This document shows positions 19,135 to 27,144 of a stretch of 64,000 nt of DNA, one piece after another (positions within the stretch are counted from its first letter, which is position 1; every line of letters begins with the position of its first letter). The translations under genes were made by a program, and so were the position numbers. The notes below the pieces were generated by a model, which saw only the letters and a list, made by a program, of their open reading frames with translations, was not told the origin of the DNA and did not search any database. Location: assembly GCF_002743375.1 (NCBI RefSeq), contig NZ_PDZC01000001.1, positions 186,001 through 250,000 of the forward strand, given 5' to 3'. The DNA comes from Sporosarcina sp. P34 (lineage in GTDB: Bacteria; Bacillota; Bacilli; Bacillales_A; Planococcaceae).

Positions 19135-19746
19135 GTGGCTAAATTGAAAAAGAAAAAAGAGGCTGGGGAATCAGTTGGAGAGCAGAGCAAAAAGTCTATT
19201 GGGTTTTTCCAAATATTGCTCGCATGGGTTATCATACCTCTTATGTTCACAACGGCTGTCGTTTTAATCATAGCCAAAGTAGCTGATGTAAACGTCTTCG
19301 ATCAGGCGAAAGAGTGGACATCCAAAATTCCATTCCTTGAACAAAAAGCACCTGATGAAAAGGTCGAAGGAGATCTAATATTAGAAGATCGTGTTATTTC
19401 ACTTCAAGCAGAAATTCAAGAAAAAGAAGCACAATTATTCGAAGTTCAAGACGAACTTACACAAGTGAAAGATTCGAACGAAACGCTAGTAATTGAAAAA
19501 GAAAAATTGAATGAAGAAATCGAGAAATTAAAACTAGCGCAAAGTGAATCTACGCGTGATTTTAAAGAAATTATAACGACTTACGAGCAAATGTCCGCCA
19601 AATCATCAGCCCCTGTTATTACAAAAATGGGAGATGCGGAAGCTGTCCAAATATTATCTAGTCTAAAGCCCGCTACTTTAGCAGCTATCCTAGAGAAAAT
19701 GTCCCCTGAAGATGCAGCTAAATATACTTCTATGCTTACAAAGTAG
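19135..19746 (+). CDS. ylxF: YlxF, MotE-like membrane protein of the flagellar operon
   Basis: A 203-residue protein with a basic N-terminus, one membrane helix (about residues 24-47, FFQILLAWVIIPLMFTTAVV), a long coiled coil (about 85-145) and a C-terminal MgtE-N-like domain (MGDAEAVQILSSLKPATLAA, EKMSPEDAAKY). This layout matches B. subtilis YlxF and is reminiscent of proteobacterial MotE. The start is GTG at 19135 two bases after the fliJ stop, with ACGGGTGG close upstream. Function in Bacillales is not settled. Confidence 0.85.
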   Translation: MAKLKKKKEAGESVGEQSKKSIGFFQILLAWVIIPLMFTTAVVLIIAKVADVNVFDQAKEWTSKIPFLEQKAPDEKVEGDLILEDRVISLQAEIQEKEAQLFEVQDELTQVKDSNETLVIEKEKLNEEIEKLKLAQSESTRDFKEIITTYEQMSAKSSAPVITKMGDAEAVQILSSLKPATLAAILEKMSPEDAAKYTSMLTK

Positions 19747-19774
19747 TATAATAGTAATTGAGGGAGGTGAAAAA

Positions 19775-21181
19775 GTGAACTTAGGACTATTAATGAACGT
19801 AAGTTCCTCAGGGATGCCGTTGAAATCATCTATTTCTACAGTTAATAGTGAGAGTGGAGGATTTGGAAGTATGTTTCAGGGCATCATGTCCGCTAGTTCT
19901 GTTCCGGCTAAGCAACAATTAGTGGGTTCTATATCAGAGCTAACTACATTAGTAGGTAATGTTCTCAACACCGATTCCTTAGAGAAGTTAGAAGGAATTG
20001 TTGAGGAGTTGAAGCAGTCTGTTCAGTCACCCGTTGTAGCGCAACTAGTAAAAGAGGCTAGACTGCTTCAAACACAGTTAGTAAATGAAGCGACTGTCAA
20101 AAAAATGTTATCTGGAATAGTAGAAGAAGAACCGCTTCAAAACATTCCAGTTTTGTTAAATGAAGATGTTGAAATGAAGTTAACGAATATAGTAAATCTG
20201 CAGAAGTTTCCTAGTCTGCAACAATTAGCACATCAAATTAGCGGAGAACCTGATAAACTAATAGAAACGATTACAAACGTCCTAGAAGATGCCGGTATGA
20301 CCAAAGAACAATTTGACCAGTTAGCAGCAACAGGAGACATATGGTTTGTGCTCGATGTGTTACAACAATTACCAACTGCGAACATTAAAGAGGCGATGGG
20401 ACAAGTACCGCCAAAATCAGCTGTAGAAGTGATCGCATTGCTTAAAGCAGTTGAATTGGTAGCACCTAAGCTTGATTTGTTTACAAAGCAAGTAGATCTC
20501 GTGAAAACGATCCAGCCAATTCTTTCACAATTTGCAAATCAGTTAGAACAAAAGGCCATACAGCCTGAAGTGAAACACACAGTACAAATTCCACCGACTA
20601 TGCAACACGTCATTCGAATTTCGACGGAACAAATGAGCGCAGATACCGAGCAGCAAAATCAACAGTCAAAGCCTAGTGAAACAGTGGCTCCATTGTCAGC
20701 TGTCACTACTACTGAAACTAGACCAGTATTCCAACTGAATGCTACAGAGAAAGTACCGGAAAGCCGAAGTGAAGCATTGATGCGGGAATTCCAAGCCATA
20801 TTAAACCGAGCAAACTTTGGCCAAACGAATGGAATAAATCGTATTTCAGTCAAACTGTACCCGGAACATCTCGGACAAATTCGTATTGAATTATTGGAAG
20901 TAAACGGTGTAATGACTGCGAGAATCTTGGCATCTACTGCGATAGCACGTGAAATGCTGGATAGCCAGATGCATCAGTTGCGTCAAGCTTTCAATCAACA
21001 GAACTTGCAAGTAGACCGAATTGACCTATCACAAACTCTGCAAGATCTGTCGAAGAGTGATAGAGAACAAGCGTTTAATAAACAAAATCAACAACAAAAA
21101 GAGCAGGCTACCGAACAAAATGAAAATGCAAATGAACCAGAACAAACATTCCAAGAATTCATGATTGAATTGGAGGCGTAA
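19775..21181 (+). CDS. fliK: Flagellar hook-length control protein FliK
   Basis: Molecular ruler and substrate-specificity switch of the export gate. 468 residues from the GTG at 19775, which has GGGAGGTG at good spacing; an earlier in-frame ATG at 19712 lies inside ylxF. The N-terminal part is variable and Gln/Val/Leu-rich. The conserved Flg_hook domain lies near residues 345-440 (RISVKLYPEHLGQIRIELL, then REMLDSQMHQLRQAFNQQNL). A Gln/Asn/Glu-rich tail follows. It precedes flgD, as in B. subtilis. Confidence 0.92.
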   Translation: MNLGLLMNVSSSGMPLKSSISTVNSESGGFGSMFQGIMSASSVPAKQQLVGSISELTTLVGNVLNTDSLEKLEGIVEELKQSVQSPVVAQLVKEARLLQTQLVNEATVKKMLSGIVEEEPLQNIPVLLNEDVEMKLTNIVNLQKFPSLQQLAHQISGEPDKLIETITNVLEDAGMTKEQFDQLAATGDIWFVLDVLQQLPTANIKEAMGQVPPKSAVEVIALLKAVELVAPKLDLFTKQVDLVKTIQPILSQFANQLEQKAIQPEVKHTVQIPPTMQHVIRISTEQMSADTEQQNQQSKPSETVAPLSAVTTTETRPVFQLNATEKVPESRSEALMREFQAILNRANFGQTNGINRISVKLYPEHLGQIRIELLEVNGVMTARILASTAIAREMLDSQMHQLRQAFNQQNLQVDRIDLSQTLQDLSKSDREQAFNKQNQQQKEQATEQNENANEPEQTFQEFMIELEA

Positions 21182-21184
21182 AAA

Positions 21185-21874
21185 TTGCCAGAAGCAACAA
21201 ATTCAGCAACCACGAAAAATGCGATTACTGAATCGATGTATTTAGTCAACAAGCAACGAGATCAACGGAAAACCGGACCCGATACAATGGGGAAAGACGC
21301 TTTTATGAAAATTTTAATTGCACAGATGGCTAACCAAGATCCAACCAATCCGATGAAAGACACAGAGTTTGTCGCACAAATGGCCCAGTTTTCATCATTG
21401 GAACAAACCATGAACTTAGCAAAGGCATTTGAAAAGTTCGCGGATTCACAAAACCAGAGTCAGTTAATTCAGTACAATAGCTTTGTAGGTAAAGAAATTC
21501 GTTGGCATGAAGTATCAGATAAAACAGGTCAAGACGACAAGCCGATTATTAATGAAGGGACTGGCGTTATACAGTCTATCAAGTATATGAATGGTTCAGT
21601 AATCTTTACGATGGCGGATGGCAAAGAACTGTCGCCTGGTAACATTTCGGAAGTAATGGGATATGGATCTAGTTCAGGGACTGGAGCAGTCGGTCAACCG
21701 AACAGTCTAGTACAAGCCAGTATGTTAATTGGTAAGACAGTAGGCTATATGGAAGGCGAAGAAGAACGTACAGGGAAAGTCGTATCGGTTACAAATAAGG
21801 AAGGTAGTCTGCATTATGTGTTGCAAGACGGCAAGAAAATTGAAGGAAATCAATTTACTACTATTAGTGAATAA
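21185..21874 (+). CDS. flgD: Flagellar hook-capping protein FlgD
   Basis: Scaffold for hook assembly, 229 residues. The N-terminal signature GKDAFMKILIAQMANQDP and KDTEFVAQMAQFSSLEQ is unmistakable and is followed by a beta-rich C-terminal part. The start is TTG at 21185 (GGAGGCG 8 nt upstream, 3 nt after the fliK stop). B. subtilis YlxG/FlgD is somewhat longer or differs at the C-terminus, so the end may be clade-specific. Confidence 0.94.
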   Translation: MPEATNSATTKNAITESMYLVNKQRDQRKTGPDTMGKDAFMKILIAQMANQDPTNPMKDTEFVAQMAQFSSLEQTMNLAKAFEKFADSQNQSQLIQYNSFVGKEIRWHEVSDKTGQDDKPIINEGTGVIQSIKYMNGSVIFTMADGKELSPGNISEVMGYGSSSGTGAVGQPNSLVQASMLIGKTVGYMEGEEERTGKVVSVTNKEGSLHYVLQDGKKIEGNQFTTISE

Positions 21875-21891
21875 TTGAATGGGGCGATATC

Positions 21892-22263
21892 ATGAACAAG
21901 ATCGATATCCATCGCATTCCATCACCACCACCCATACGTCAAGGACAAATACAAGCACAGTCAAAGCAGTCATTTCTCGAACATTTACAGCAAGCGACAC
22001 GGCCTGAAACACTAAAGATTAGTAAACATGCTAACGATCGGCTGCAAGAACGAGGCATTCAAATGACCGATGCAGAATGGGCACACATCTCAGAGAAAGT
22101 AGACGAGGCGAAGAGGAAGGGAATCCGCGATTCACTCGTGTTGACCGATCAAGCCGCACTCATTGTCAGTGCAAAGAACTCAACCGTCATCACCGCGATG
22201 AACCGCATGGAAGCGAAGGACCAACTATTTACGAATATTGACGGCACGATACTACTCAGCTAA
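21892..22263 (+). CDS. Flagellar operon protein, TIGR02530 family
   Basis: A 123-residue protein with a disordered, Pro/Gln-rich first third and a conserved block HANDRLQERGIQMTDAEW ... KRKGIRDSLVLTDQAALIVS. This pattern matches the small family found between flgD and the hook gene in many Firmicutes; I name the family from memory. B. subtilis keeps no obvious copy in its operon map between flgD and flgE. Function is unknown; adjacency suggests a hook-assembly role. It starts at ATG 21892 after GGGGCGATATC. Confidence 0.8.
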   Translation: MNKIDIHRIPSPPPIRQGQIQAQSKQSFLEHLQQATRPETLKISKHANDRLQERGIQMTDAEWAHISEKVDEAKRKGIRDSLVLTDQAALIVSAKNSTVITAMNRMEAKDQLFTNIDGTILLS

Positions 22264-22292
22264 ATACGGCAGGACCTTAACAGGATGCCAAT

Positions 22293-22320
22293 TGCACCGC
22301 CGACTGAATGACGCGGTGCA
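22293..22320 (+). other. Intra-operon hairpin upstream of flgE
   Basis: TGCACCGC (22293-22300) pairs perfectly with GCGGTGCA (22313-22320) around a 12-nt loop, in the 84-nt gap before flgE. The sequence after it is CTCTAAAACC, not a T run. The flgE Shine-Dalgarno GAGAGGGGA lies just beyond. Confidence 0.65.
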
Positions 22321-22347
22321 CTCTAAAACCGAGAGGGGAAACTATTT

Positions 22348-23163
22348 ATGATTCGCTCAATGTACTCAGGAATTTCTGGACTAAAAAACTTTCAAACTAA
22401 GTTGGATGTAATTGGTAATAATATTGCTAATGTTAATACTTATGGCTTTAAGAAAGGGCGTACGGTGTTTAAGGATTTGTATTCACAGAATATTGCGGGG
22501 GCTTCTGCACCTGGAGATGTTAGAGGTGGTGTGAATCCAAAGCAAGTAGGATTAGGATCACAGTTAGCTACTATTGATACAATTCACTCTGGGGGCTCAA
22601 TGCAAACTACAGGCAATACGCTAGATTTAGCGATTGAAGGCGATGGTTTTTTTGTAGTGGAGGATGGAGCGCAAAGATTTTATACAAGAGCGGGTAATTT
22701 TTATTTAGATGCAGGTGCAGATGCTGGAGCTGCAGAAGGAACTTTAGTAGATGGCGATGGAAGATTTGTTTTAGACGATCAGGGTGAGTACATAACCGTA
22801 CCATTAGAAGCTACATCTCTTTCTATTGGACAGAATGGCGCGGTTAAATACGTAACTGAAGCTGATGGATTGGACGGAAACCAAATAATTGCGATAGCCA
22901 AATTCAATAACCCAGGTGGACTTACAAAAGTGGGTGGGAATATGTATCAAGAATCTGCAAACTCAGGCGCACCATCCGAAAATTTAACTCCTCTTGAAGA
23001 AGGCCGTGGCGCAATCAAATCCGGCTCCCTAGAAATGTCTAACGTAGACCTATCCGAGGAATTCACGGAAATGATTGTTGCACAACGTGGTTTCCAAGCC
23101 AACACACGGATTATCACGACTTCGGACGAAATTTTACAAGAACTAGTAAACTTGAAACGATAA
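22348..23163 (+). CDS. flgE: Flagellar hook protein FlgE (short FlgG-like type)
   Basis: Hook subunit, 271 residues. The rod/hook/filament family N-terminus is MIRSMYSGISGLKNFQTKLD followed by IGNNIANVNTYGFKKGRTVF. The centre carries the SVDLAIEGDGFFVV-type motif (LDLAIEGDGFFVV) and the C-terminus AIKSGSLEMSNVDLSEEFTEM. Bacillus hook proteins of this length were long named FlgG; the location after flgD and before swrD/fliL makes the hook assignment preferable. Many databases may call it FlgG. Confidence 0.9.
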   Translation: MIRSMYSGISGLKNFQTKLDVIGNNIANVNTYGFKKGRTVFKDLYSQNIAGASAPGDVRGGVNPKQVGLGSQLATIDTIHSGGSMQTTGNTLDLAIEGDGFFVVEDGAQRFYTRAGNFYLDAGADAGAAEGTLVDGDGRFVLDDQGEYITVPLEATSLSIGQNGAVKYVTEADGLDGNQIIAIAKFNNPGGLTKVGGNMYQESANSGAPSENLTPLEEGRGAIKSGSLEMSNVDLSEEFTEMIVAQRGFQANTRIITTSDEILQELVNLKR

Positions 23164-23179
23164 CATAGTATAGTTTGAG

Positions 23180-23220
23180 AAGGAGGGTCGGGCCGGCCTT
23201 GGCCTGGCCCCTTACATATG
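23180..23220 (+). promoter_or_regulatory. Structured ribosome binding site of swrD (Shine-Dalgarno, hairpin, start codon)
   Basis: AAGGAGGG (23180-23187) is the only good Shine-Dalgarno for swrD, but lies 30 nt before its ATG at 23218. Between them is a GC-rich hairpin: GGGCCGG (23190-23196) pairs with CTGGCCC-like bases (23204-23210) around a 7-nt loop, giving 7 bp with one G-T wobble. If it folds, only 10 unpaired nucleotides remain between the Shine-Dalgarno and the AUG. There is an in-frame stop at 23176 and no start codon in between. Confidence 0.6.
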
Positions 23221-23442
23221 ATTAAAGTGACGAGATTGAATCGAACGACTTTTACGTTAAACGCATTGTACATAGAAAGAGTCGAGTCGTTTCCAGACAC
23301 GACAATCACGTTGACGACTGGTTCAAAATATGTCGTGCTTGATTCAGCTGACGAAGTAAATAACCGAATCATTGAATTTTATCAAGCGGTCCAGCTGCTA
23401 TCCAATCCGCATATCCGGGGTGATGAAGAAGATGAAGAATAA
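23218..23442 (+). CDS. swrD: SwrD (FlbD family) flagellar motor/swarming protein
   Basis: Small FlbD-family protein, 74 residues starting MIKVTRLNRTTFTLNALYIE, the conserved start. In B. subtilis SwrD (YlzI) is needed for swarming and raises flagellar motor torque. The acidic tail (GDEEDEE) overlaps the fliL start. The usual neighbours flgE and fliL are present. The start is unusual because the Shine-Dalgarno lies 30 nt away across a hairpin. Confidence 0.93.
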   Translation: MIKVTRLNRTTFTLNALYIERVESFPDTTITLTTGSKYVVLDSADEVNNRIIEFYQAVQLLSNPHIRGDEEDEE

Positions 23443-23863
23443 ATTATTGACGATTTCATTGATTATCTTAGTGAGTATTACGTTGATCGGTGTCGTGGCG
23501 GTCGTATTGATATTGAATTTCAATAAAGATAGTGACGGAGAGGAAAAAGCACCGTCAATTGATGAAATTATTGAGGCATCAGTGGATATGGAAGAAATTA
23601 CAACGAATTTGTCTGGCCGTAATTTTGTCCGTATATCCCTGAAAATCCAGACAGACAGTAAAAAGGCAGCGGAGGAATTAACGAAGCGTGATTTTCAAGT
23701 GAAGAACCTAGCTATTCAAGAACTGTCTGAAATGACAGCGAAAGACCTTGAAGGGAAAGCAGGGAAACAGCAATTTGAAGATACTATAAAAGCGAAGCTA
23801 AACGAGCTGATGCAAGATGGTGAAATACAGAAGGTGTATATTGTCTCATATATCATCCAGTGA
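23423..23863 (+). CDS. fliL: Flagellar basal body-associated protein FliL
   Basis: Single-pass membrane protein associated with the stator, 146 residues from ATG 23423 (alternatives: GTG 23420, ATG 23432; an earlier ATG 23372 is unlikely). Membrane helix near residues 8-31 (LTISLIILVSITLIGVVAVV), then a periplasm-side domain with a VRISLKIQTDS strand and C-terminal MQDGEIQKVYIVSYIIQ. It overlaps the end of swrD, so translation is coupled. Confidence 0.9.
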   Translation: MKKMKNKLLTISLIILVSITLIGVVAVVLILNFNKDSDGEEKAPSIDEIIEASVDMEEITTNLSGRNFVRISLKIQTDSKKAAEELTKRDFQVKNLAIQELSEMTAKDLEGKAGKQQFEDTIKAKLNELMQDGEIQKVYIVSYIIQ

Positions 23864-23911
23864 CGGCCGGAAGGATCTACAAGAGAAATGTGCGCGATGG
23901 GAGGTGGGCCT

Positions 23912-24913
23912 ATGTCGGGAGATGTACTGTCCCAAAATGAAATAGATGCGCTGCTGTCAGCTTTATCGACGGGTGAAATGTCAGCAGAAGAAATGAAGAA
24001 AGAAGAAGAAACAAGAAAAGTACGTGTCTATGACTTTAAGCGTGCACTTCGTTTCTCTAAAGATCAGATTCGGAGTTTGACTAGGATTCATGAAAACTTC
24101 GCCAGATTACTGACGACGTACTTCTCCGCTCAGCTGCGTACGTATGTACAAATTAATGTGATGTCGGTAGACCAGATACCGTTTGAAGAATTCATCAGCT
24201 CGATACCCAATATGACATTGATCAATATATTTGATGTATCCCCCCTTGAAGGGAATATTTTGATGGAAGTCAATCCCAATGTCGCTTACTCGATGTTGGA
24301 ACGATTGATGGGTGGTTTTGGATCGAGTTCAGGAAAAACGGATAATATGACGGAAATTGAAACGAAGATCTTGACGAATTTGTTTGAACGTTCATTTGAT
24401 AGCTTACGTGAAGCTTGGTCCGGGTTAATTGATATCGATCCGTATTTAGCGGAAATGGAAGTCAACCCCCAATTTCTTCAAATGATTTCACCGAACGAAA
24501 CCGTGGTCGTGATTTCATTCAATATTATGATTGGTGAATCTAGCGGTATGATCAACATGTGTATCCCGCACGTTGTGTTGGAACCTATTATTCCGAATCT
24601 TTCTGTGCAGTACTGGATGCAGACGAATAAGAAAGAACCTACCGCTGAGCAAAGTGTCGAATTGGAAAGAAGAATTAAAAACGCAACACTCCCTATAGTT
24701 GCTGAACTTGGAAAAGGCCAGATATCTATTGAAGATTTCTTGCATCTACAGCTTGGTGATGTGATTTCATTGGATACAAGCATTGAAGAACCTTTGACAA
24801 TAAGAATAGGGGAAAAGCCTAAATTCACAGCACAGCCAGGGAAATTACGTAATCGTATGGCTGTTCAAATACTGGAAATATTGACTACGGGAGAGGATGA
24901 CGATGATGAGTGA
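23912..24913 (+). CDS. fliM: Flagellar motor switch protein FliM
   Basis: C-ring switch protein that binds CheY-P, 333 residues. The N-terminal CheY-binding peptide is MSGDVLSQNEIDALLSALS. The middle CheC-like domain and the C-terminal FliN-like domain (EDFLHLQLGDVISLDTSIEE, FTAQPGKLRNRMAVQI) follow. ATG 23912 has a GGGAGGTGGG ahead; upstream in-frame ATGs at 23888 and 23897 lie before or within that ribosome binding site. It ends with a short acidic tail overlapping fliY. Confidence 0.95.
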   Translation: MSGDVLSQNEIDALLSALSTGEMSAEEMKKEEETRKVRVYDFKRALRFSKDQIRSLTRIHENFARLLTTYFSAQLRTYVQINVMSVDQIPFEEFISSIPNMTLINIFDVSPLEGNILMEVNPNVAYSMLERLMGGFGSSSGKTDNMTEIETKILTNLFERSFDSLREAWSGLIDIDPYLAEMEVNPQFLQMISPNETVVVISFNIMIGESSGMINMCIPHVVLEPIIPNLSVQYWMQTNKKEPTAEQSVELERRIKNATLPIVAELGKGQISIEDFLHLQLGDVISLDTSIEEPLTIRIGEKPKFTAQPGKLRNRMAVQILEILTTGEDDDDE

Positions 24914-26084
24914 TAATATTCTCTCACAGGAAGAGATTGAAGCGTTGTTACGGGGTGAAACTCTAGAACCTATCCAAGCAGAAGAACCTGTATCGGAAAC
25001 TATCGATATTAGCGATTACTTGACCGAAATGGAGCAAGATGCTTTAGGGGAAATTGGTAATATCTCGTTCGGTAGTTCGGCAACAGCACTTTCTGCTTTA
25101 TTGGGTCAAAAGGTGGAAATCACTACACCACAGCTATCGCTAATCCAACGTGATAATTTGGAGGGGGATTTTGTCCATCCATATGTAGCAATCAAGGTGG
25201 AATATACTGAAGGATTAAGCGGCGTCAATCTGTTGGTGATCAAACAAAGTGATGCGGCAATCATTGCAGATTTAATGCTTGGAGGAGACGGTATTACTCC
25301 AAACCAAGAGTTAAGTGAAATCCATTTGAGTGCAGTGCAAGAAGCGATGAATCAAATGATGGGATCTTCAGCGACTTCGATGTCTACCATCTTCAATAAA
25401 AAAGTAGATATTTCACCGCCTACTATTGACTTGATGAATATTCAAATAGATCAGGGAACCGAAAATATTCCTGCGCATAATTTATTGATTCGTGTGTCTT
25501 TCAATTTGAAAGTTGGTGAGTTGATTGATTCAGATATTATGCAATTGTTCCCATTGGAGTTCGGTAAAAAATTAGTCTCATCACTAATGGGGGAAGAAGA
25601 AGCGGCGACTATGATAGAAACACCACCTAGTCCGCAGGCACCACAATATTCGGAACCAGAACCGACATATGCACAAGAGCCTACACCTATGCAACAGCCG
25701 CAACCTGCATATCAAGCACCGCCAAGTCAACAAACCGCAACACCACGTCAGACTCAGGAGCCAGTGCATGTTCAGCAAGCAGAGTTTGCGAGTTTCCAAG
25801 CACCTTCTTTAAAAAAAGAAGAATCAAATAATTTAAATTTGCTACTTGATATACCGCTTCAAGTAACAGTAGAATTAGGACGTACGAAACGTTCTGTTAA
25901 AGAAATACTAGAAATGTCTGGTGGTTCAATTATTGAACTAGATAAATTGGCAGGGGAGCCGGTCGATATATTAGTCAATAATCGCTATATTGCAAAAGGA
26001 GAAGTCGTCGTCATTGACGAAAACTTCGGAGTCCGTATTACGGACATTTTAAGTCAAATGGATCGATTAAATAATTTACGATAG
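24906..26084 (+). CDS. fliY: Flagellar motor switch phosphatase FliY
   Basis: FliN-equivalent of Bacillales: CheC-type CheY-P phosphatase domains joined to a C-terminal FliN domain. 392 residues from ATG 24906 (alternatives 24903 and 24897). The N-terminal CheY-binding motif NILSQEEIEALLRGE is followed by two phosphatase helices: DALGEIGNISFGSSATALSA, and VQEAMNQMMGSSATSMS. A Pro/Gln linker (about residues 235-300) leads to the FliN part (DIPLQVTVELGRTKRSVKEI). It overlaps fliM by 8 nt. Confidence 0.94.
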   Translation: MSDNILSQEEIEALLRGETLEPIQAEEPVSETIDISDYLTEMEQDALGEIGNISFGSSATALSALLGQKVEITTPQLSLIQRDNLEGDFVHPYVAIKVEYTEGLSGVNLLVIKQSDAAIIADLMLGGDGITPNQELSEIHLSAVQEAMNQMMGSSATSMSTIFNKKVDISPPTIDLMNIQIDQGTENIPAHNLLIRVSFNLKVGELIDSDIMQLFPLEFGKKLVSSLMGEEEAATMIETPPSPQAPQYSEPEPTYAQEPTPMQQPQPAYQAPPSQQTATPRQTQEPVHVQQAEFASFQAPSLKKEESNNLNLLLDIPLQVTVELGRTKRSVKEILEMSGGSIIELDKLAGEPVDILVNNRYIAKGEVVVIDENFGVRITDILSQMDRLNNLR

Positions 26085-26106
26085 AAGATACTTGGAGGGA
26101 ATATGA

Positions 26107-26469
26107 ATGGGAAAACGAATTTTAGTAGTAGATGACGCGGCGTTTATGCGCATGATGATCAAGGATATTTTAACAAAGAATAATTATGAAGTAGTAGGAG
26201 AGGCAGCAGACGGTGCTCAAGCTATTGAAAAGTATAATGAATTGAAGCCGGATTTGGTTACAATGGATATCACGATGCCTGAAATGGATGGCATAGCGGC
26301 ATTAAAAGCAATTAAAAGTACCAATCCATCTGCAACCATCATCATGTGTTCTGCAATGGGCCAACAAGCAATGGTCATTGATGCAATCCAAGCTGGAGCA
26401 AAAGACTTTATCGTTAAACCATTTCAGGCAGACCGTGTGATTGAAGCGATCGACAAAGCGTTGAGCTAA
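26107..26469 (+). CDS. cheY: Chemotaxis response regulator CheY
   Basis: Receiver-domain protein, 120 residues, phosphorylated by CheA and acting on FliM/FliY. The acidic pocket VVDD (Asp9/Asp10), phosphorylation site Asp54 (VTMDITMP), Ser/Thr-type MCSAMG and Lys near 104 in FIVKPF are all present. ATG 26107 follows GGAGGGAATATGA. It lies between fliY and the fliO-type gene, as in B. subtilis. Confidence 0.97.
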   Translation: MGKRILVVDDAAFMRMMIKDILTKNNYEVVGEAADGAQAIEKYNELKPDLVTMDITMPEMDGIAALKAIKSTNPSATIIMCSAMGQQAMVIDAIQAGAKDFIVKPFQADRVIEAIDKALS

Positions 26470-26478
26470 CAGCAACAG

Positions 26479-27144
26479 ATGAAAGTAAAACTGGTAATCT
26501 ATTGTATACTACTATTCTTTCTGTGCTTCACTATCACACCATTTGCACATGCAGAAACTAATCCTAATGTCAGCGTATCAGACTGTATTGGAAAAAATAA
26601 AGACTGCGAAGAGAAATCTCCTGCTACAGAGAGTGATAAAAAACTAGTAACCCATAATGAATTGGACAAGCCAAAAGGTCTCACGGTGAAAGATTATATC
26701 CGAACACTTTTTGCTTTTGTATTTGTCATTGGTTTGCTCGTGTGGTTACTGCGTTTCATGAACAAACGTAATAGAAACTTCGACTCGAATCGACTCATGA
26801 CGAATATGGGCGGCGTACCGTTAGGTCAAAATAAGTCCATTCAACTAGTGAAAATGGGTAATCACTATTTTGTGGTCGGTGTTGGAGAAAATGTACAGTT
26901 GTTAAAGGAAATTGAAGATCCTGATGAAATTGCTGAATTACTGGCACGTTATGACCAAAATGATGAAGTTCAGAAGGGACTAGTTTCAAAACTGTATACT
27001 AGATTTTCTTCAAAGGCTAAACAAACACCTTCAGAAGAAACCACTTTTAGTCAATTGTTTTCTACCAAAATGAATGAGATCAAATCTGATAGAAAAGAGC
27101 AATTAAAACATTTACATCGGAAGGAGAGCGACCGCGATGGTTGA
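26479..27144 (+). CDS. fliZ: Flagellar export protein FliO (FliZ of Bacillus)
   Basis: Accessory membrane protein for assembly of the FliP ring. 221 residues with a cleavable-type signal peptide (about 1-25, ending FAHAE), two cysteines shortly after (DCIGKNKDCEE) and a membrane helix near residues 75-95 (LFAFVFVIGLLVWLLRFM). The cytoplasmic tail contains the GNHYFVVGVGENVQLL beta strand typical of FliO. There is no clear Shine-Dalgarno before ATG 26479, 9 nt after the cheY stop, so it may rely on coupling. It overlaps fliP by 8 nt. Confidence 0.85.
   Translation: MKVKLVIYCILLFFLCFTITPFAHAETNPNVSVSDCIGKNKDCEEKSPATESDKKLVTHNELDKPKGLTVKDYIRTLFAFVFVIGLLVWLLRFMNKRNRNFDSNRLMTNMGGVPLGQNKSIQLVKMGNHYFVVGVGENVQLLKEIEDPDEIAELLARYDQNDEVQKGLVSKLYTRFSSKAKQTPSEETTFSQLFSTKMNEIKSDRKEQLKHLHRKESDRDG

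Noticed and set aside
25621-25800. Repetitive Pro/Gln-rich DNA inside fliY
   Set aside because: It encodes the flexible linker between the CheC-like and FliN domains of FliY, a normal family feature.
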